Assembly (NCBI RefSeq): GCF_014529535.1
Contig: NW_023503493.1
Span: forward strand, 6,976,001 to 7,040,000
Direction: 5' to 3'
Source: Bradysia coprophila
Taxonomy: Eukaryota; Arthropoda; Insecta; Diptera; Sciaridae
DNA length: 64,000 bases
Of this stretch, positions 57,382-64,000 are shown in pieces (within the stretch, counting starts at the first letter, position 1; every line of letters begins with the position of its first letter). The notes beneath the pieces were generated by a model. The model did not search any database. It had not been told where the DNA came from and saw only the letters and a program-made list of their open reading frames with translations. Both the position numbers and the translations under genes were made by a program.

Positions 57382-57516
57382 CAACGCACTTCAAGCAAAA
57401 GTGATCATAGTCGAAAGCCAAATAGAAACGGTTTTTCACAGTGTTTCACAGTTATATGACACGCTGTCAGGTTTCAGTACTCTATTTAGAGTATTACTCA
57501 TGCTTGAAGTGCGTTG
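57382..57516. mobile_element. MITE family C, second copy
   Basis: CAACGCACTTCAAGC on the left, with GCTTGAAGTGCGTTG on the right, same orientation as the copy 170 bp upstream. Inner TTTCAGTACTCTATTTAGAG matches. A local duplication or insertion hot spot is possible. Confidence 0.88.
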
Positions 57517-60500
57517 ATAAAATTTAAAAACAAATTATTGAAAGTATCTTTTGAATTAATTCAATTTTTTTTGGACGACAAATATAAATTTCATTCTAAA
57601 ATTTCATTCTGCAGTATTTGGCACCACTACCATCATTTTGATACCAACTTGGATCTACTACGATACGTTGTATCTACTACGAGATATACAAAATGTGGCC
57701 TCATGACGGACAAAATTAGGCTAATCTACGTTTAGAGAAGTACAGTATTTCCTTCAATATCGTACTGCTCGGACGTTTCCTAGTTTATTGGACTTTCCTC
57801 GAACGTAAAACACCCATTACAGTTCTCATAGCATAAAAGACAATTATTTCCACTAGAAATCTGCAATTTATTTCTTAAATTCGAATTTACGGTAGAACAT
57901 TTTCAATAGTTACAACATTATATTGGCGGTTGTACCCCTCCTTACATGTTCAAATGTTGAATAAAATGTTGAAAGAAATGTCAACAATAGAAATTCGTAA
58001 AAAAACAAACTCTGTTGAACGACAGTTAGGAATGAGTCCATGCCTTCTTAAAATATGAACGACGTATTTTCAACAAATTAATAGAAATTCTTCTTCAATT
58101 TGAAAAAACATCGCACTCGTGACACACTTTACAAACGATCCCTCAACTTAAAAAGTCGATAAGTGAAAGCGGAAAATCAAGAGCTTTAACTAAACAAAAG
58201 TTGTGAAAAAGTTGAAAAATTAAGAGTAAGATTGAAGTAGACTCAAATGTGCATCCGGAGGATAGAAGGTCTATTGCTTTACGTTCTGTGAAAATATACT
58301 TGAAACTTTTCTCAATTCCCAGTGGCTCATAGCTTAAAAACTTTTTAAAAATTTTCATTTTAAATAGCTCGAATGAAAACAGTGTTGTGAAAACAAAACT
58401 CAAAAAAAATCTTCAGAAAACAGTAGAGGTACCTAGTAGACACAATATTTATATCACATGATCCTATGCTATAAGAATATAATCTGTTGAGTGGAGAACA
58501 GTTACCGAGAAAGTTTTTCAATTTCCACATTTTCAGTCATATACTCTTGCTGGATACTCACGAATCTTTATGATTATACTGTTGCTCAAGTGGATATAGA
58601 ACATATTGTGCTTTGTCATAACATTTTTACGTTTCGTGTGCATTTGTCGCATTGCAATACAGTCGCTGTTGTTGTTTTGAAATTGCAAAACATAATTTTT
58701 GTGACAAAATTTTCATGTTACCTCACGTTATCTATCCATCTTCTATTTTATGTGCACAGCACATTAATAAATAAATTAAAATTGGTTCGTCGCTCGTCGT
58801 GCTAGTTGCGGTGTTTATAATTTATGATTCAAAATCGAAAGAGATTTTTGATGGATGTGTGCTGTTGACTTAATCGAGTCTAGTTAATTGGAACTTTTCC
58901 GCTGCAGGTGAATCGATTTTCGCAAATGTAAATAAACTCAATAGCGTAAGGTGAACGGGCTATGTTAACAGCATCGTGTGGAGCACGCGGTTAAGGACAA
59001 GGTGAACGAAATTACCGGTTTTACAGTGCGGTTGTGTTTACACGGAGAATAAATAAGGAAATGAATTGTGTTCGTTTGAATTGAGTGCAGTCTGCAGTGC
59101 ACATTTTTATGGTGAGTTATGTGCATAGCACACCAGTCCTTTTAACTTCCTTGCCAGTGAGAGGAGAAAATTCAGTTCTAATGAGGGCCAATTTTTGGTG
59201 TTTTGTCGAGTTTTTTTGAGGTAAGGCACCAAATCTGCTACTTCTATTGTTTACAGAATTGCCTCGTGTTTGATACGGAATCTTGTACTTCATTTGTTTA
59301 AACTTATGTTTTTTTCTATAAGACAACACTTAACTATACGAAACGTTTATTTTTGTCGTCGCTATCGATAACAGATAATGCGGCGTTTTTGAAAGGTTAA
59401 TGAGATTTTATTGTGAATCTGACCAGATACAGAGCAGGTCGGTTACGTTAAACAATTCACATTTAACCTAAGCACTTAGTTCATCGTAGACAAAATGCAG
59501 CGTCTGATGAAGATGCACAGTTCATGTATTTATAGACGCAGAAATGTATTCACACAAGCAAAGAAATGGATGAATTTTTAGAAGCATCATTTTTGCTTTA
59601 TACAAATTAAACTTTCTCGATCAAGTTGAAGGTCACATTACTCTTACAACCAAAATGCGAGCCAAGAAATTTATGATTCAAAGCGCAACTTATTTTACGC
59701 TATAGTTTTCTCGTCTTCATTAGTTTTAGTTTGTCAAGTGGTCTCGATTCAAAACAGTCATCATCAGAGGAAGAAAATGTTCAATTCCTTTCCGTGGATC
59801 ATTGAGAAATCGAAATTTCCGCTATGGGAAATCTTTCTGAAAACCTAAGTGCATCAGGAGGATTAAGACTAGCAATTTTTGTTTTTGAATGAAAATGTTT
59901 GTAACGATGGTTGATCATAAAATCTAAATTGGTGAAAAAATGAAGAAGACAATTGAAAATTAAGAATATGTTTGAAGGTCTGGTCGTAGTCGTAGTCGTA
60001 GATAGTGTAACAATATGGTATAGGTTTCAATCCGGTTGGTATACCAAAAGGTTTATGGAGTTGGAGATCCATAGACTTCTCGATCGTTGTAAATGTTAAT
60101 CGGTTTATCCACGTAATTTCGATAGTTTTCATTTTTTGAAGTATTAGGACTAACCCATTCCCTTTGGAAAGTGAATAAACTTAGACAGTCTTACTATCGG
60201 ATCCATTACTTCATTAGATCTAGGTGTTTTCAAGAGATTGTCAGTTCAAATCTTTTACTTCAATCTTTTTTTACATATGCGGTTTGTTCGCTATGTAAGA
60301 CAGTTTTGGTAAGATTCATTGCGTTCATTACTGCAGTCGATAGCAGGTCAAATTTATCTGTATGAAGCATTAGAAATTTAAATTTAAAAAATGGGGTGTC
60401 TATTGCGTCATGAAGATTTTTGTAGATATTTTACTACGAACGAATCAATTGCTGGGTGTACTGGTTATGCCTATAAATACCACAGAAAAAAGATGGCAAC

Positions 60501-61190
60501 AGAAATATCTGTCGTTTGTTTTTTAATTATAATTCATTTTCTTTGTCGTACATACGAAATGTGATAAGAAATTTGCCGTGTAACTGTTAATAACCTGGTG
60601 ATGCTATTAATGATATTGGTTTGAACAGTGAGACAATAATTTAGTAGGTACGTTACAATGGTTGTAGTTCCGAGTTGATCATAATTTTTATTTTTTTTAA
60701 TTTATCGATACCTATGCCGAGTAGGTATACATTTGGTACATACATATCCATTATTTTAATAAAAAAAAACTTTCTGTATTTTAAATGGCAAATTGCGGAT
60801 ATAAGTGCATTGAATGTTACATGTCATTATACAATGTTATGGAAACAGTAAAATCATTTCATTTTTAGTTGAATTATTTATTGTTTGTTTGGCTCAAAAT
60901 GGTCATATACGAAAACAATAAAAAATAAATTCTTTCAGAAGGCTGCCACGCTAACAGACCAATAACTCATTTTTCTGTGAATTATATATTTTTTATGAAG
61001 TCATTACAAGATATGATTTCATTAAAGTGGCATTTCGTTGATAATGTACAGTGTCCGGAAGAAAATTAGTTCAACTATACCTAAATTGGTGGGCGGAGAG
61101 AATGTGCTCGTCCAAAAAAAAAAAAAATGAAAAGCATTTCTCTTCTGGACGTATCTCGAGATACATGAAAGGTATATGGTCGTCGAGGGT
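57517..61190. other. Gene-poor stretch, nothing recognised
   Basis: About 3.7 kb AT-rich. Part may be a distant promoter or 5' intron for the downstream transporter. Open frames found here have no recognisable domain. Confidence 0.45.
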
Positions 61191-61955
61191 GTCATTAGAA
61201 GCAGTTGAAAAAAAAGAGTAAAAATTCGTCCGCGAACTTCTAACGGTCATATTTTTACCATTTTTTTCAACTGCTCATACGAGGGTTGCCTTTTATATTT
61301 CAGGCCTATTTCTAGCGTTTTCCTATGCTAGTTACTGTGCAAGCAGAAAACGTAGGACCTTTGTAGGGCAAACTACCACAATGACAACAAAAAAGTGTCT
61401 TTCGTCTAGTCACAGGAGCCCTTCTCCCATAGGCCCTCGCAAATTTTCTTAAATTTTCACACAAAATGTTTTTCTTTACTCCAGTCAAATGGGGTTGCTT
61501 GGTGGAACCAAACATAGTGCTACAGGGAGACTACGCCAATACCACTCCAAACACCAACATTCGAAGATCTACCACGATCCATGTCCCAATGGTGGCAATA
61601 TGAAAATTTGAACCGAGGTTCCCATAGAAGAGGACCTATGATATTACGGCTTTTGTGATTAGACCAAATAAAATTTTATTGTTCTCTTACAAAGGTCCAA
61701 AGTTATCTGCTAGCATAGTCGCTAGCATAAAAAAACACTAAAAGTACCCGATGCTACACATTTTTCCCAAAATTCCCAATCAAGTGAAGACCTCTGTCAG
61801 AAAGGCTCCTGTGACTAGACCGAAAAACATCTCATGGCTCTCATAAATGTAGTTCTTCCTAAAAAGGTCCAAAGTTATCTGCTAGCATAGTGACAAGCAT
61901 ATGAAAACACTAGAAGTGCCCTAGGCCAGAAATATAAAAGGTAACCCTCGTATCA
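61191..61955. mobile_element. Large foldback element (about 700 bp) plus small hairpin
   Basis: A small hairpin pairs GCAGTTGAAAAAAA (61191) with TTTTTTTCAACTGC (about 61256-61270). Next to it a long foldback pairs ACGAGGGTTGCCTTTTATAT (61279) with its inverse near 61940, CTAGTCACAGGAGCC near 61408 with GGCTCCTGTGACTAG near 61805, and AGGACCTTTGTAGG with its inverse. A third partial arm (CTGCTAGCATAGTCGCTAGC near 61698) is in direct orientation to the right arm. No ORF. Confidence 0.75.
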
Positions 61956-63482
61956 GTATAAATGAATCTCAAATGCAATAAGAACATATTTTCCCCGAAA
62001 CTGCTTGCAATTACCTTTCCAATTATACCCCGTACGATCATGTATCGTTCATGTATCTGGAGATACCTCCTTAAGAAAATTGCATGTTTTCGGTTTTCGA
62101 TCAGCTACTAGCAGTGAAATATTGAAATAAATGGCCACTAATGAGTTTTCACAAGAATCACTTTAAAACCATTTGTTAGTGATCAATGACAAAAATAAGC
62201 GATGACCTGCGGCTAGTTTGGTATTTTATAGTAAAATGAATGGGGAAAACAAATGAAGTACCAGAATTTATGAACTTGTTACTTTAAGCAAAGGAAGTAG
62301 TAGATTCAATTATTACGACGCGATACGCTTCCTGTTTATAAAAAGTTTCAGTTATTGCTTACCCGTACCGTACCATGCATGTTGTATCTCCAAACCCTAC
62401 GTTCTGGTGAAAATAGGTGTGCTTAATGTGAGTAATGTCGTCGCACTTTCTTCACAACATTCAATTTTTCAGTGTGTGCTCAACTGAAGAGCATCTGCTA
62501 AAATTGATAGCATTTTGAGTTGAGTCATAGTACTGCTGTGGTTGAGTTGAACGATCTCAGATGATTATGGACATCTTTCTAGAAAAAAGTCTAGTTCTCA
62601 AAATGTCGTAATGTTTGGAATGGATACACACGGTTTCCATTTAACCAAAGTACGCAATAAGAGCAAAGAACGCAAATGAATTTGTCATAACTGAATGCAA
62701 TATTGTATAATGAAAGCGATGTTATCGATTAACATGGAACTATGGTCTACCTCGAATGGAAATGCAATCGATAATATCTTCACAGTCGATTCGATACTCC
62801 TGTCGATACTTTACCCAACAATGAGATATAAACTATGAATTACTTCACGGATAGCGAACTAGTAGTGTCCAAAATCGTCTTCGACTCAGATCGACATCTT
62901 TCATACACGAAGCACCATTTTGATAATTTGTCCAACATTTTATTGTTATAATGCACTTACACCCTGTGTGAGTGTACTTCAGGTTGTAGTCAGCACATTT
63001 TTGTTACAATATGACTCTGTTCGTACCATCTGGTCATTGTTTTCCATTTGAGTTGTGAATGTTTTGCGAATTGTTTTCAGAATAAAAAATGTGTTCTCGT
63101 ATCACTGACGAGAATTCCTTATCTATTTAGGACCAGTATTCCAGTACTGTAGTGAATACAGTGTATAATGATCGTAAAAAATTATTTTACTTTTTGCAGT
63201 GTCCGCCTCAGTATTGTTCTATAATGCATTTCTTCACAAACAACACGGCTATTATTATTTACACAAAACACCGTCTGCATCAATTGAATGTGAATTAATG
63301 TGAAACAAATTAAAAATGTGGCAAAATAACTAAAAAATAAACCGCAAGTGGCGGTGATCTGGTCAAAGTGTGTTTTTCTGTTCTGTTGTGTAAGGAAAGT
63401 TCAGTGAAAACATTGTAAATCATTAGTGTAGTCGGACAAACAATAGTGGTAAAGTGTTCAGCGTGCACGCTTTTCTCGGAAC
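61956..63482. other. Upstream region of the transporter gene
   Basis: It presumably includes promoter and 5' UTR of the SLC22-like gene. No other gene is recognised. Confidence 0.45.
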
Positions 63483-63625
63483 ATGGATATCGAGAAGATG
63501 TTGAAAAAATGTGGCGACTTCGGTCGCTACCAATTTATGTTAATGGGACTCTTTTGTATAATCAATGTGTTGGCCTCATTGAACTACTACTCACAGACAA
63601 TCATCAGTTTCGTGCCGGAACATTG
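63483..63625 (+). CDS. SLC22-type organic ion transporter, first coding exon
   Basis: ATG 63483 opens MDIEKMLKKCGDFGRYQFML, MGLFCIINVLASLNYYSQT, IISFVPEHW. This is the characteristic N-terminus of insect SLC22 organic cation/carnitine transporters, with the first membrane helix following the FGRYQ motif. GTAAGT at 63626-63631 is the donor (exon phase 2). An ACATGG context precedes the start. The rest of the gene, including the large Cys-rich extracellular loop after HW, lies beyond the window. Confidence 0.88.
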
Positions 63626-64000
63626 GTAAGTATTTCATTGTCATTATTAATCGACTGTAGAAGAGCATAACCAGTTGTACAGGGTCCATGAATTTCGATA
63701 CTTTTCGACCTTGAAAGTAGACGACTCCGGTGTAGTTTTTAGAGCTTTGTGAACTCCAGGAACTCGTCAACAATTTTAGACTAGTGTGAACCTGCATCAG
63801 CAGGTCCAGTTTACGTTTAGTCTTACATCTAGTACTGTTTCTCGGAGTTAATAGGCAAGGTACCAGTGAGGCTATTGTTACTATTGTAAGCAGGGCTATT
63901 TATTGGTAATTTTAATTACCGAATTTGCCTGAAAATTGGTAAATTTAGTAATTAAAATGATCAACAACATGCACTGATTGAAAGATAATCGCTCGGTATT
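63626..64000 (+). other. First intron of the SLC22-like gene (partial)
   Basis: No acceptor followed by family-like sequence was found before the window ends. GGTAATTTTAATTACC near 63906 is a small palindrome. Confidence 0.5.

Overview
The window looks like a stretch of insect nuclear DNA, most likely from a nematoceran fly; a fungus-gnat-like dipteran is my best guess, by inference. The reasons are many short (about 55-135 bp) GT-AG introns, an RR-2 cuticle protein, a glob1-type globin, a 7tm_6 odorant receptor, an MPC2 gene, non-LTR retrotransposons and AT-rich intergenic DNA full of foldback repeats. I see no bacterial operon, rRNA, convincing tRNA or CRISPR array.

Layout. 0-10 kb: the 3' part of ALG2 (+), a full-length RLE-type LINE with an open reading frame and a 12-bp target-site duplication (+), a seven-exon VIPAS39/Vps16B gene (-), two foldback elements, and a three-exon pectin methylesterase gene (-) that is probably of bacterial origin. 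10-16 kb: foldbacks, a 19-bp palindromic minisatellite (about 43 copies) and a decayed Jockey-like LINE. 16-18 kb: MPC2 (-). 18-22 kb: a cluster of hairpin repeats, a dispersed element with an internal array of about 146 bp, and a hAT-type MITE made largely of ATCGATAA. 22-23 kb: a MINPP-like histidine phosphatase (-) that has lost key catalytic residues. 25-29 kb: a globin (-) and an odorant receptor (+). 29-40 kb: mostly gene-poor, with hAT-type MITEs and large palindromes. 40.6-41.6 kb: an RR-2 cuticle protein (-). 42-63 kb: gene-poor, with a recent 5'-truncated RNase H LINE, more MITEs and a second, expanded copy of the 146-bp-array element. 63.5 kb: the first exon of an SLC22-type transporter (+), running off the right edge.

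The host genes look functionally unrelated: N-glycosylation, endolysosomal trafficking, plant cell-wall digestion, mitochondrial pyruvate import, a phosphatase relative, oxygen binding, olfaction, cuticle and solute transport. They form no pathway. The most interesting host loci are the intron-containing, possibly GPI-anchored pectin methylesterase and the degenerate MINPP paralogue. The most interesting non-genic signal is the density of inverted-repeat elements, including a family of hairpins whose loops share a GAGCGnAGCGAG / CCGAGACGAAGCCGAGG-like core.

Exon coordinates were worked out by eye from splice signals, reading-frame continuity and remembered family conservation. No alignment or database search was run.
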